A stretch of 64,000 bases of DNA from Odobenus rosmarus divergens (lineage: Eukaryota > Chordata > Mammalia > Carnivora > Odobenidae): contig NW_004450478.1 of the NCBI RefSeq assembly GCF_000321225.1, positions 3,443,634 to 3,507,633 of the forward strand, given 5' to 3'. Positions within the stretch are counted from its first letter, which is position 1. Each line of letters begins with the position of its first letter. The position numbers were made by a program, and so were the translations under genes. The notes beneath the pieces were generated by a model. That model had not been told where the DNA came from. It saw only the letters and a list, made by a program, of their open reading frames with translations, and did no database searches. This document shows, one piece after another, positions 42,145 to 53,969 of this stretch.

Positions 42145-45100
42145 GTAGGCTCTCGGGTTTTTCCTTAGCTACTCCCACCCTCGGCCCCCCACCCCCAACC
42201 TGGGAAACCTGTTTTCCCTAACTTTTCAGTCCGCTTCACTTGTCTTTTCTCATAACCCATTTGCACCTGCTACAGAACAATTCCTCAGGCCACCCAGTGG
42301 ATCATAATATGTAATATTTTTAGCTGGGATCCTTTGATTGACTTTAGTCAATCAAGACGGGATTTTCTAGAGGAAAAAAACCCACAAGCAAGGCATGGGT
42401 TTAGATATATTGCCAAACATAAGTCTAATTTGAGCTGTGAGTTGCTAATGAGGCATGATATCTGTGACTATATATATATATATATATAGCAGTTGAGTAA
42501 ATTTATTTCCTTTTATAAAGACAGAAGTGGGTACTCTGGTTGCTTTGACTGTGATGGTGGCTACAGTAAAAAAAATTCTTTTTTTCCAACACCAAGAAGT
42601 GAGCAGAGGTGGAAAGTCTGTGGGACTGAGAGCCAGGGGACCTTATTTTGAGTCCCTCTGCTGTCCCTAAGTTGTTAGACTTTGAACAGGTAGTCATCTC
42701 TGCAGGGTTCTTTTTTCTTATCTGTCCCTCGAGGGAGTTGAATCAGGGTTTCTTTTGTAAATCAAGAACCCCTTTGAGATTTTGATAAATTACAGATCTT
42801 CTCCTTAAGATAATGCATGTGTGCTTGTACATACGTACACAAACTTTTACATCGAATTTCAAAATGATAACACACATCCTGAAACCCACCTGAGGACCCA
42901 GGTTAAGCACGCTTGCGTAGATGACCCCTAAGATTCCTTCCAACTTTATAATGTTGATCCTGAGCCCTGGAAATGTTCTTCTATTAGAGCTCACGTTAGA
43001 GCTTTTGTTTTCTGCCCAGTAAACACTTACTTTGAATTTTAAGTTATTTTAAGTTACTCTATTTGCCTAATAAGTCATTAACAGAAGAAAGTTCAAAAGT
43101 CTATGCCCTGGGAAAATAATAATGGCAATAACAATGTTAATGCAGTATAACAAAGTCCTGAATTTGTGGGAGAACACAGGTCAGGAGCAACAGTTTCAAA
43201 CCTCTGGGCTCCACTAGAATCACCTAAAATCAAAAGGGCCTGAAGCCAATGGCAAGACTTCCACAGTACTAATCTAGGCACTGTTAGATGATCTTGATGA
43301 TAGGGTGTGTGGGCCACATTTGTAGCAAGATATGTGTGAGCCTTGTTCATATCAATCATCTCGGGAAGGGCCACTGGGATCAGGCCAGGGTCTGCCAAGG
43401 CCGCGGTGGCTTCCTGCGCAGAGGGGCAGAAGTGGGTGGTGCAGAGTTGGGCTGGTCATTTCCTCTACAACCTTGATTTTCAGAGGTCTTTCCCCCCCCC
43501 CTCCGATGTGGGAACGTGTGTCAAAAATCTGATAAGATATATAAAATATAACATTTCTATTATAGTCCTTAAAGAATTTCCTTGGGTCAAAAGATGAAAA
43601 TTGCCACCGAATATCCAGGACAGATAGCCATTGTAGCAGTAACCCAACAAAAGCATTTTCATGTCATGGTGCCTTGAGATCAGCGGGAAACCAAGGGCAA
43701 AGGCTGTTGTCAGTTATGAGGGAACCCATCCTGATTCTGCCAAAGATTTTGCTGATCCCTGCCAATGGCTTATCAGCTCAATTAGAGAGGCTGCGTGTTG
43801 ATGAACTTTGGTTCCTTTCTCGGGAGTTAACTTTTCTCCCACTACACTTCCCCGGCTGACCAGCCGTCTCTGTAGTCACACGGAGTGCTAAGCAGAAGCC
43901 TGTGGGTAGAGGGTGTAAACCCATCCCCACCACAGGACAAAGCTCCAGGCAGCGGGCAAGTGGGTGGGGGCAGGAGTGGCCGTGTAAGTGAAGAGCAGTG
44001 CAGAATGGACCAGAAGGAAATGCGAGCCTTGGTTATCAGGCTGTTGGCTCTGTAAAGGCTTAGGAAATTCATGTTCCGTGCCTGTTGAATGACAGCCTCC
44101 GTTCACTTGGGTCCACGCAAATTATGCTGCCTTAAGCTCCAAGGGGCCTTGGAGACCAGAGGGTCTATAGCTCCCCCAACTTGAGTATCTGCTGGGTGTC
44201 AGGCATAGGTGCCAGTAAGTTCACTCACATTATTTCATTGAATTCTCACCTTCTGCACATGAGAACGGAGACCAGGAGAGCTTAAGAAATTCAGTTGAAA
44301 TGAAGAGCTTATAAGGTCTGCTGGTGCCAAGACCACAATGCTCAAAATGTGGGTGTCCAACCCTTCAGCATCACCTGGGAATTTCTCAGAAGTGCTCATT
44401 CTAGGGCTCCCCCAGATCTCCTGGGAGTGGGGCCCAGCAATTCTGTGGTCTCACAAGCCCCCCAGGTGATTATGACACACAGTGCAGTTGAGGACCACTC
44501 AACTAATACCGTAGTTTCTCTGAGACCTCTCAGAGCTTTACTGACTTGACTAAAGTCAACCAGCTCTTCAGGGATAGACCCAGACCCAGAACCAAAAGCC
44601 AAGCCTCTTGCCTCCTTGTTTATGTAATGATGCCAGGGAGGTGATCAGGAGACATAGTTGGCCCCTTCTTGTTGCCTTATTTATTACCTAAGAGTGCCAA
44701 CATTTGCTTTCTCTAGACTCACCCCTCAGGCTTCACCCCATCCCCACCTTCCCACCCCCATTCTCACAATGTCCAGATAATACAGAAAGGAGGCAAAGAC
44801 TGTTTTTTTGCATCCTCTTACATCCCTCTCCAGACCCTTTTCTCCCTTCTGGTGTCCTTCTAGATGTCCCCCACCTAGGGCAGCTAACCATCTCAGATTG
44901 TCTGGGGCTATCTAGGCTTAAGAACTGGAAATCCTGCATCCTGGGAAACCCCTCAGCCCCAGGCGAGCCAGGACAGTCACCCACCCAGCCCAGGCCCTGT
45001 CCTGATCCTCAGTGGCTGGTAGCCAATGTCAGTGTAGATCCATTCAGTCAACAAATCTATGGAGCCCCTAGTACATGCTAAGCACTGTGCTAGGTGAACA

Positions 45101-48100
45101 AACCAGACATGATCCCTGTCCTCACCCAGCTAACAGTCTTTTGGGAAAAATGACAAATAAGTAATTAAAATAGGTACTTTATTGGGGGCACTACAATGCC
45201 ATACATGGCAAGGATAATATAAGGGGACAATAGAAGGAGGTGTCAAAGAAGGCTTCCTGGAAGAAGTGTCATGTAGATATTACACGACGACTCACTGCTG
45301 GATAGCAGTTTCAGATTTTGTCTCTCAGACACATTTTGAGGGGAAAACATCTCTTGAAGATAGAGCCTAAAGGTCTTTTAAAAACCAAAGGGGATAAAAT
45401 TTAATGGTGGCATGAAAGGCTGTATACCTTAGATTTTGAGACAGATCCCTTTCCTCCAAATACTGAAACAGCTAAAGCTTCACACAAACACACAGCACGC
45501 ACATGCACACAGCATCCCCTTTCCTCCTGCTCCTAAAGAAGGGAGTAAATAAAGACCAGACAACCATCCCAGGAGTGGCTGACCCCTTCCCCAGGCCATC
45601 ACTTGGTGCCTGCCACTCCAAACAAGTGGATAACTGGAGGCTATTTTGTGGTAGCAACTGGGCAAACAAACCTGGAGACAGGCAGTGTTTTCCAAAGCTC
45701 ATTCCACATGCCTCAGGCAGCAGGAGCCCTGGGGGTGAAAAAAAAGAAAGTTGCCAATGTAGAGGGAGTAACCAAGGTTTTGGGGACAGAGGAGGGCTTG
45801 GGGCTTCAGAAGAGACAAAAGAAAGGACTAAAAAGATTGCATTAGGAGAAACTGGACTCTGTCAGCAATTTCCAGAAAAAAAAAAAATTTTTTTTTTTTA
45901 AATCAGAAAAGATAGTAAGAAAAAAGAAAGAAGGGGTCACTCGGCTTCTTAGTACAAAGTCTGGTAAGCAGGAAAGACAAAGATAGAATTGAGACTGTGT
46001 TTGCCTGAAAGTCTTTCATAACTGATACGTGGTAAATAATTTAAGACCATCAGGCTGGGGCAATGGCTTGCTTCAAGATTTTCTACTGTACTCTGCTGTT
46101 TCATGTTATGGTTAGACTCTAGTTGGTGCAGGGGCGATTATCTTTCCCACTCTGTGTCTTCTACAGTCCATCTCCTTTAACCCTGCGCTAGCATGAGATT
46201 TCAAGTTGATTTGCAGCAAAGGGTGACCTGGATGCTTTTCTGCAGAGCTAGGTTTTGACCTGCTGCTTGCCATGAACAAGCAGCCCTGCCCCCTTGGCTT
46301 CCCTTCCCCACAGCAGCCAGGGACAGCTGCAGGTATCGCGTGGTGTGGGGTCTCTGAGACCCTGTGCAGGGCTCTACTCCAGAGGTAGATGAATGTTGGA
46401 AAAACGAAGGACCCCCCTGCCTCTGTCTGCACGTACGCAAACCAGGGCATAGAGCACCTGGCAACTGTCGCAGCTGCTACTGGAGGCAAATGGGATGAAG
46501 ACTTTTTGAACATTAAAAAAGGGAATCCATTAACATGTTGTATATTTTTGTTGTCATTTCTTTATTTGAGGTGGCAAAATAAGGAAGGATAGAGGAGTGA
46601 TTCTAGAAGGGAGGGTTGAATTTGCTACATTCGAAATAGACAGGGAGTCAAGTAGTTCAGAACAAGTAGTTCAGAGAATGAAAAATGTACCAAGGGTTTT
46701 CCAAAGCTGAAGTTCCAACTCATTTGTTCAAATTGGCAAAATGATAGTAAATTTTCTTAATATAATAAATAGAATTCTGGATATTTATTCTGCAGAAAAC
46801 AAAAGAAATGTTTGTTTAAAAAAAAACTGTTGGAAGTTATGCAATGAAATGTTAACCCTGGTTGCCCCAACTAGAGAGGTTAGAAGCAAGAGATGGACTT
46901 TTTCCTTACACGCTTTTGTATTATTTGCCATGTGTTATTTCCCTTTTTTAGTTACTGAGATATAATTGACATATAACATTGTTTGGGTTTTAGATGTACA
47001 ACATAATGATTTCATATATTGCAAAACCATGTGTGACTTTTGTAAATTAAAAAAAAAAAAGTGCTTAAAGATGACCAACTTCATGATGATACCGTGCTCT
47101 TCAGGTTGCTGAAGAAGACAAAGAGGAGAGTGAGGAAGAGCTCATCTTCACCGAAATGAACAGTGAGGTTTCTGAGGAGGTATATACGGAAGAGGAGGAG
47201 GAGGAGGAAGGAGAGGAGGAAGAGGAGGAAGAGGAAGGAACAACTGAAAACGAGAAAGGTATTAATGGAACTGTAAATTATGATGGCATCGATTCTGATA
47301 ACTCTAAGCCAAAGACATTTAAAAGTCAAATAGAAAACATAAATTTGACCAATGGCCACAGTGGAAGGAACACAGAGTCGCCGGCTGCCATTCACCCTTG
47401 CGGAAACCCTACGGTGATCGAGGATGCCTTGGAAAAGATTAGGAACAACGACCCTGACACCACAGAGGTCAACTTGAACAACATTGAGAACATCACGTCG
47501 CAGACCCTTGCCTGCTTCGCTGAGGCCCTCAAGGGCAACACGGCAGTGAAGACCTTCAGTCTGGCCAACACGCGTGCGGACGACAGCGCGGCCATGGCCA
47601 TTGCGGAAATGCTCAAAGTCAACGAGCACATCACCAGCATCAACGTGGAGTCCAACTTTATCACGGGCAAGGGGATCCTGGCCATCATGAGAGCTCTGCA
47701 GCACAACACGGTGCTCACGGAGCTGCGCTTCCACAACCAGAGGCACATCATGGGCAGCCAGGTGGAGATGGAGATCGTCAAGCTGCTCAGGGAGAACACC
47801 ACGCTGCTGAGGTTGGGCTACCATTTTGAGCTCCCAGGACCAAGAATGAGCATGACAAGCCTCCTGACGAGAAACATGGATAAACAGAGGCAGAAGCGGA
47901 TGCAGGAGCAAAAACAGCAAGAGGGCTATGACGGAGGAGCCAATCTTAGGACCAAAGTCTGGCAAAGAGGAACACCTGGCTCTTCACCTTATGCATCTCC
48001 CAGGCATTCTCCCTGGTCATCCCCCAAACTCCCCAAGAAAGTCCAGACTGTGAGGAGCCGTCCTCCATCTCCTGTGGCTGCACCCGCTCCTCCTCCGCCA

Positions 48101-48984
48101 CCACCCCCACCGCTTCCCCCGCAAAGGCTGCCGCCTCCTCCTCCGCCACCACCTCCTCCACTCCCAGAGAAAAAACTAATCACCCGAAACATCGCAGAAG
48201 TTATCAAACAACAGGAGAGTGCCCAGCGGGCATTACAAAATGGACAGAAAAAGAAAAAAGGGAAAAAGGTAAAGAAACAACCAAACAATGTCCTAAAGGA
48301 AATTAAAAATTCCCTGAGGTCAGTGCAAGAAAAGAAAATGGAAGACAGTTCCCGACCTTCTACCCCACTGAGATCAGCTCATGAGAATCTCATGGAAGCT
48401 ATTCGGGGAAGCAGCATAAAACAGCTAAGGCGGGTAAGTAACCCAAGAGCAGATTTGGGGCACGGATGTAGTACGTGAGTGAGACTCCACTGCACGATGG
48501 TACCGAAGTCACCTCTAAAAATGTTTATTAATGTTTAAAATGTTTTAGTATGCAAGAGCAAGCCTCCAAATTTGGAACACCAGGAGCAGGTCACCAGTGA
48601 GCACATTTCCGTATGAGACGTGTGCCGGGACCACCTTCTTAGCATCTCCGTTCTGGACGGACCAGGACTATTTTAAGACACTCCAACACTTAAAAATCCT
48701 GATTTCCTTAATAAGAAAATGGGGGAATATAATTTACATTCCAAAAAAGATTCATCACTTGTCAACATTTTTACTTGAGTTGCAAGTGATTTACAACCTC
48801 ATTTATAATATAAAATTTGAATACCGACTAGCACACAGCAATAATCAATCTATATCCGAGTTTGTCTCCAAGAATACTGCTTAGAGACTTACGCTACAGA
48901 TATTTTTCACTTATCATTTGTGTTGTTTTATTGAAAGAAAATCCCCTATTTTTATAGGTGGAAGTTCCAGAAGCTCTGCGATAA
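41872..48984 (+). CDS. LMOD2: LMOD2, leiomodin-2 (three coding exons, intact)
   Basis: Exons 41872-42144, 47105-48433 and 48958-48984 join to 542 codons plus TAA. Residues 1-43 (from [18 protein letters not shown]) match the tropomyosin-binding helix, and residues 55-90 match the first actin-binding segment. An acidic tract at 120-135 has seven then eight Glu around one Gly. The leucine-rich-repeat actin-binding domain spans about 191-345. Proline runs at 420-427 and 434-443 precede a basic stretch ([10 protein letters not shown]) and a WH2 motif ([18 protein letters not shown], 517-534). Family knowledge: leiomodins nucleate actin and oppose tropomodulin at thin-filament pointed ends in sarcomeres; LMOD2 loss causes short thin filaments and dilated cardiomyopathy. 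The human protein is 547 aa as I recall; the difference lies mainly in the Glu and Pro tracts. The start has A at -3. Confidence 0.96.
42600..42745 (+). repeat. MIR relic
   Basis: 'tgggactgagagccagggga', CTTATTTTGAGTCCCTCTGC and 'gttgttagactttgaacagg'. The order fits MIR. Confidence 0.6.
44200..44310 (-). repeat. MIR relic (minus)
   Basis: CATTATTTCATTGAATTCTC, 'acatgagaacggagaccagg' and 'agcttaagaaattcagttg' read as the reverse MIR core. Confidence 0.55.
44335..44510. repeat. MER5-type hAT DNA transposon relic
   Basis: Two inverted halves: 'cagcatcacctgggaatttc' at the left and 'ccccccaggtgattatgaca' at the right, with a central GC-rich 'gggagtggggcccagcaatt'. This is the MER5A-like palindromic layout. 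Confidence 0.65.
46950..47045 (-). mobile_element. L1 3' tail fragment next to LMOD2 exon 2
   Basis: GTTACTGAGATATAATTGAC, ATATAACATTGTTTGGGTTT and GTACAACATAATGATTTCAT are reverse-complement L1 3' UTR sequence. It ends 59 bp before the exon 2 acceptor. Confidence 0.7.
47105..48433 (+). CDS. LMOD2: LMOD2 coding exon 2 (residues 92-534)
   Basis: Acceptor CTCTTCAG ends at 47104 and donor CGG|GTAAGT starts at 48434. The first codons [15 protein letters not shown] precede the Met at 47156, so that Met is internal. The exon holds the acidic tract, the LRR domain, both proline runs and most of WH2. GC and CpG content are high through the LRR part, in contrast to the AT-rich surroundings. Confidence 0.96.
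48958..48984 (+). CDS. LMOD2: LMOD2 terminal coding exon (residues 535-542, VEVPEALR)
   Basis: Acceptor TTTATAG ends at 48957. The exon codes VEVPEALR and then TAA at 48982-48984, the same C-terminus as recalled for human LMOD2. Intron 2 is 524 bp. The terminal exon carries only nine codons, so automated callers could miss it. Confidence 0.93.
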   Translation: MEVPEALR

Positions 48985-49165
48985 AAACATGATCTTTAGA
49001 AGAGGATGCAGAATCATTCAGTGGTATTAAATAAGATGCACTGTGAGATGTTTCTAAAATACCTTCTTCAATTTGAAATGTTTCCTGACTTTAAAAATAG
49101 CCTCACCCATTAATTCCAAAAAGAATTTTAAGAAACAATCGGCATGTTTCTTCTGTAAATATGAA

Positions 49166-49313
49166 AATAAACTATTTTTTTTTTTTATGTTATGAGATTT
49201 GTATTGGCAAGAAGCAGGTTATTTAAAGATGCTCTTTTATCTCTGGATGTGTTGATAACTCTGAGCTGTAATGAGTTAATGAAATGTGCTGTTATTTTTG
49301 TAATCCCAATAAA
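49166..49313 (+). terminator. LMOD2 polyadenylation signals (two AATAAA)
   Basis: AATAAA occurs at 49166-49171 and 49308-49313, 182 and 324 bp after the stop. Each is followed within about 15 nt by a T-rich stretch, as expected of a downstream U-rich element. Either or both may be used; a short 3' UTR is implied. Confidence 0.55.
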
Positions 49314-49525
49314 TTTGGATTGAAAATTTTTTTTTTAAACAAACCAATTTTTATGTGTGTGAGTTGATACATCTGCCAGGTATGTATGTAACATTGCCAA
49401 ATATTAAAAATACGACATTCTCACCCAAAAAGGGCTTGGGTCCTTAGCATTTTCCTTTCTTTGTTTTTTCATGTCCAAGAAAATTCGATCAGAGCTCTTT
49501 CTAAAAGGTCTGAAATCAAAAATTT

Positions 49526-49726
49526 TTTTTAAAAATTTTTTTAAAAGATCTTATTTATTTGATAGGGAGAGAGAGAGAGCTCACAAGCAGTGGGGAGGGG
49601 TAGAGACAGAGGGAGAAGTAGACTCCCCACTGACCAGTGAGCCCAACGCAGGACTCCATCCTAGGGCCCTGGGATCATGACCTGAGCTGAAGGCAGCCAC
49701 CCAATGGACTGAGCTACCCAGGTGTC
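49526..49726 (-). mobile_element. CanSINE downstream of LMOD2
   Basis: Minus-oriented; the target duplication CTGAAATCAAAAATTT starts at 49510 and again at 49727. It lies about 210 bp beyond the second LMOD2 poly(A) signal. Confidence 0.9.
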
Positions 49727-49739
49727 CTGAAATCAAAAA

Positions 49740-51339
49740 TTTGCTTAAAAGTCTTCTTGGTAGTGAGATAAAAGCTCTAGAGAAGACCCCAAAGTGGCCG
49801 TTATCATAGTGGGTGCATTGACCTTAGATCCAGAATGTCAGCTGACATTCCCACATTCCCAAAAGGCTGATAGGTATCAAGGAGTCAACTCAATATTTAC
49901 AACTATTTGTGGAAGAAAAAAAAAATGAAGGAAAGCTTCTTGGTAGAGGAAATGGTGTCAGGGGAATTCCTGGAAAATAAGCCCTGAATTCAGAGCTATC
50001 TTGTGGCTGATACTAAAGACTCACAACTCTCAAGTCTCCCTTTGAATTGTCCTTAGATGAGCCTTAGTCCAGTGGGCCTCAGCCTTTTTGTGCCCTACAC
50101 GGATGGTAACATGGACGTCCTTGACACTCATCCCAGGACAAAGGCACATGTATTTCTGATCCCCAAATATCATTCAATCCCACTTCCCTCTCACTCAAGG
50201 AAGGTCTGAATTAAAAAAAGAGAAAGACATTTCCGAGATTATCTTCATCCCTCCAGTGCTCCACTCCAACTTATGAAAGCTATAAATCTCTTCTAAAGTC
50301 CTTTGTATTAACTATGATTAGCAATGTTTCCTCTGTATCCTGCAGAGTCTAACAGTGGTCCTGGCAAGCTCTCTGGGCCACTCATTCAATGATTGTTTGC
50401 TCTCTGTACAAAGCTTTGGATTATCTCCAATCAAGAGGATTATGTTTCACTAGGAAGTTTGTCCAATAGTTCTTGGGTCTGTTTCTTTTAGTCTCTTTCT
50501 ATTGTTCTCTTACTTGGTGAGGACCACCTATATGATCTCTGAAGGAGGGGGCCAGAGGCCTGTGAGCTCAGTCGGTGCCCTGGGGAGTGACTGACGCTTT
50601 CTGAACTATCTGAATTGTCTCAGGTATACTTTTCCCAAAAAAACTTTAAAAGGGGCAAAACAAACAAAATATTATAAAGCCCATCATAAGACAGGTATGA
50701 TGTGATCAGAGACTGAGCGGGGACATTTATCATTCAGGAAAGACACTGCTAGAAGGTTATTTCAGAATACAGTGCTTAAACATTCAAGGTGCTATGACTC
50801 TGTTCAGCACAGGACAGGGATGAGTTCATCCTGTCTGCAAACTCATGGAGTTTGTATGGAAACTAATTAGTTCATCCTCTATAAAGAGCTTTCAGCTCAC
50901 GGGGAGAGGAGTGTCCAAGACCAGATGAAGTGTTTGGGCTGTGATTTATACTTGCACATTAATCTCTTTAAGTACACATCATCCAGGTTTGAAACGGGGC
51001 CAGGATGCTGAGTCTTACTGCGTGTCAGGAACCCGGCTGCCCCAGGCATTTTATAACTCAGTGTCAGCAGGATGTTGATTTAATACCTGCCCTGATGCAG
51101 TTGCTCCAAGCGAGAGAAGAGTAGAGGTACTAACAGGCTGCTGAAATGCACTGAGGAGTAGGGCAAATCCACAGATTCTTGAAAAGATTCCTTTCATGAC
51201 AGAGTTAACACTATCTTTTCTTTATTTCTCTGAGGCTTGAAAGGTGGAGTCTTATTTTCATTAATCATCCAATAGCATGGTCTAAAAGACTAAGACTTGA
51301 CCTAAGAATTACAGAACTCAGAAATACGGTACAGTGTTA
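49740..51339. other. Intergenic spacer, nothing recognised
   Basis: No gene or confidently named repeat. Confidence 0.45.
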
Positions 51340-51530
51340 ATGCCCTTGACAACGTCCACAAAGATTTTCTAAGGGCCTACCATGTTCAAGGCACTTTTCT
51401 GGATGCTGAGGATACACAGTGAACGAAGGAGATACAATCCCTGTCCTCGTGTAACTGACATTCTCATGGAGGGAGCTCATCATGCATTTACTTACCAAGT
51501 GTCTCTGCTCAGTGCTGGGGAGACCAGGTT
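51340..51530 (+). repeat. Ancient interspersed repeat, family unassigned
   Basis: 'ctaagggcctaccatgttca', 'aggcacttttctggatgctg', AGGATACACAGTGAACGAAG and 'acattctcatggagggagct' belong to the same common mammalian type as 7430-7590. Confidence 0.5.
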
Positions 51531-51659
51531 AAATTAGAAAGCGTCCTCCACCTCAGAGCAGCGGGAATCCTGAGAAAACCATCCCTTCCTGAATATGTTG
51601 GTAAGAACTGACTTACATACAGGTGTAGGGTCCTATGTGGGCACTGAGGAAGCCTCATC

Positions 51660-51995
51660 GTCTAAAGTTAGTGTTAGCAAACTTTTTCTGTAAAGAATTA
51701 AGGAGTAAATATTTTAGACTTTGTGGGCCATTTGGTCTCTGCCAAAACTATTTAACTTTGCCCCTGCAGGGCAAAAACAGCCACAAGCAATATGTAACTG
51801 AGAGAGCATGTGTGTGTTCTAATAAACTTTATTTATAGACATTCAAATTTGAATTTGATATAACCTTCCTGAGTTGTTAAACTTTCTTCCTTCAATTTTT
51901 TCAACCATTTAAAAATGTAAATGCTCTTCTTAGTTCACAGGCTGTTGGATGTAGTTGACTTGTGAGCCACAGGTTACCATAGACCCTTGACCAAA
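51660..51995 (+). repeat. hAT (Charlie-like) DNA transposon relic
   Basis: Contains AGCAAACTTTTTCTGTAAAG, TAAATATTTTAGACTTTGTG, GGGCCATTTGGTCTCTGCC and 'taataaactttatttataga', which match a common mammalian non-autonomous hAT family. The exact family is not assigned. Confidence 0.65.
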
Positions 51996-52027
51996 AGCAG
52001 ATAAGTGGTCAAGAAAAGCTTCTCAGT

Positions 52028-52214
52028 GGAGTGCCTGGGTGGCTCAGTGGGTTAAGCATCTGACTTGATTTTGGCTCAGGTCATGATCTCAGGGTTGTCA
52101 GATTGAGCCCCGAATCGGGCTCCACACTGGGTGTGGAGCCTGCTTGGGATTCTCTCTCTGCCCCTTCCCCACCTCTCTCTCTCTCTCTCTCCCCCGACCC
52201 CCTTAAAAAAAAAG
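52028..52214 (+). mobile_element. CanSINE, older subfamily
   Basis: Head GGAGTGCCTGGGTGGCTCAG with 'ggttaagcatctgacttgat' and 'ccccgaatcgggctccacac'. It has a CT-rich end and a short A run. Flanks AAGAAAAGCTTCTCAG and AAGAAAGGCTTCTCAG form a near-exact target duplication. Confidence 0.88.
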
Positions 52215-52219
52215 GCAAG

Positions 52220-53039
52220 AAAAGAAAGGCTTCTCAGGGACAGTAACACATGATTTTTTAGCCAGGCTAAAAAAAAGAGTCAAATGATGGGACTAGGGAA
52301 TAGGAAGGATATTTAAGTTTGAGGAAACAGGGCAATACAGAGAATAGTTGAAAATCATAGGGTTTAATGTAATTCTGTAAAAACAAAGATTTGGTAGAGT
52401 TACTGAAGTAGTAACTTTGGTGAATTAAAATTAGAACTATTGTATATTTTCTCTATGGGCTTCTTTTTTACAAAAATAGCATGTGATCATTAAGAAAAAT
52501 CAAAACGTACAGGAAGCAAAAGAACCTAATGAATCCCCATATTCCCACCCACACAGAGCAACCACTGATGACCCTTTAGTGTATATCCTTTTAGAGTCTC
52601 CTTAACATATTTAAATGTACATATTGCTATGTTTTCTACAAAAAGGGGAAGATAGCATACATACCGTTATACAACCCACCATATTTTATGTAAGAAAGTT
52701 CAGTAACTGTTGGATATTTAGGTTATTTTGATTAGTCCTCTGATGTTGGATATATAGTTTGTGTCAACCCATCCCTTTGAGTTATTCTGACTTGAAACTC
52801 TTCCAGAAAGCCCTTAGAAGAACTGATTGATGAATGACTGATAGCTAAAAAGCCATTTCCCAGATACACAAGAGTTGGGAGCCAACATTGTGGTACACCA
52901 AAACTGGAAATTAGCTTTCAACCAAATTCTCATGTTTACCTACTTTCTCACAGCCAAATTATATGCCTATCTGAACCGTAGAGATATGCATTAGTAAGAT
53001 GCTTTCAAAAAGTTCATACAATTTTCTACTTCTGAATAA
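52220..53039. other. Intergenic spacer, nothing recognised
   Basis: AT-rich sequence with no gene or confidently named repeat. Confidence 0.4.
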
Positions 53040-53830
53040 AAAGGCTGGGATGAATTGAGAGTTACAGAAGCCCAACCTGAACAACTTAGTGCAAGCTAAG
53101 GAATGTGGACTTAATTATGAAAGTCCTGGGAGCATCAAAGAATTTCAAGAGGAGGAGTGACATGATGTTTATATAGGTTTTGAAAATATGACCTGTGTAA
53201 CCAAGAGAAGGATGGATTCTGTGAGGTCCAGGCTGGTGGCAGGAAGACCAGTCGGGAGACCATTATAATCATTTAAGAATGAAGTGATACAAATTTGAAC
53301 TGTGAATGCTGCGTAAATGTAAAGGGGTCCAAACAGAGCAGAGACTAAGAAAGCACCTACTCCACAGAATTTAGTAACTGGCTAGGTGTAGGGGGTAGGA
53401 GGCAATGAAAGAGAGGAGTCTATGTTGACACTTGTGCTCCTGGCTGGGCCATTTGGGTGCACAGTGGTGCCAAAAGTGGGACAGGAGCAGGTGTTGGAGG
53501 AAGAAGATGACTTCAGTTTTAAGTACATTGTGTCTGAGGTGCTGGTCCATTTGAATGTGTGGGTGGGTCTAGACTGATGGGGGCTTGGGGGTCACATGGC
53601 ATGAGTGGCATTTAAAGATGGGGGTTTGGGTGAGGTCACTCAGGGAGTGTGGAGAATGCAGAGGCAGAGTATAACCAGACAGAAGGAGAGGAGAATCGTG
53701 TGGCAGAGCAGAGAGTTGCACTAAGGAAGGAGCCGTCGGTGCCATAAAGTGTCTCAGCAAGTTCTGGAGCCGGATGTTATTCACTTGAACTGGTGGTCAG
53801 GTGAGAGCAAGTCTGTGGGAGCAGTGGGGA
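53040..53830 (-). repeat. Ancient LINE-like tract (L2-like, minus)
   Basis: Phrases such as 'ggaggagtgacatgatgttt', 'gtggcaggaagaccagtcgg', 'gatgacttcagttttaagta' and 'ggtcactcagggagtgtgga' resemble reverse-oriented old LINE copies. Diverged. Confidence 0.4.
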
Positions 53831-53969
53831 TGGACATCCGATTGTAGGGCTAGGGTGGGACACTCACCAGGATGAAGAGAAGAGTGCAATGCTTCGTTAG
53901 AGGGTATGCTGCTGGTGGGAGAGCGGAGCGTCCCCAAATCTCAGAATAAAAGAGGCACATCCTTCCGGT

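Larger units (their letters stand above)
42145..47104. other. LMOD2 intron 1
   Basis: 5.0 kb intron. It holds (TA)10 at 42469-42488, MIR relics at 42600-42745 and 44200-44310, a MER5-like relic near 44335, an unassigned old repeat at 45039-45290, a perfect A12T12 block at 45876-45899 and an L1 tail just before exon 2. Otherwise unassigned. Confidence 0.7.

Noticed and set aside
47081..47965. 294-codon minus-strand frame opposite LMOD2 exon 2
   Set aside because: It is a shadow of the LMOD2 coding strand, caused by low-stop, GC-rich codons on the sense strand. It starts in the LRR region and ends over the acidic tract as poly-Leu/Phe.
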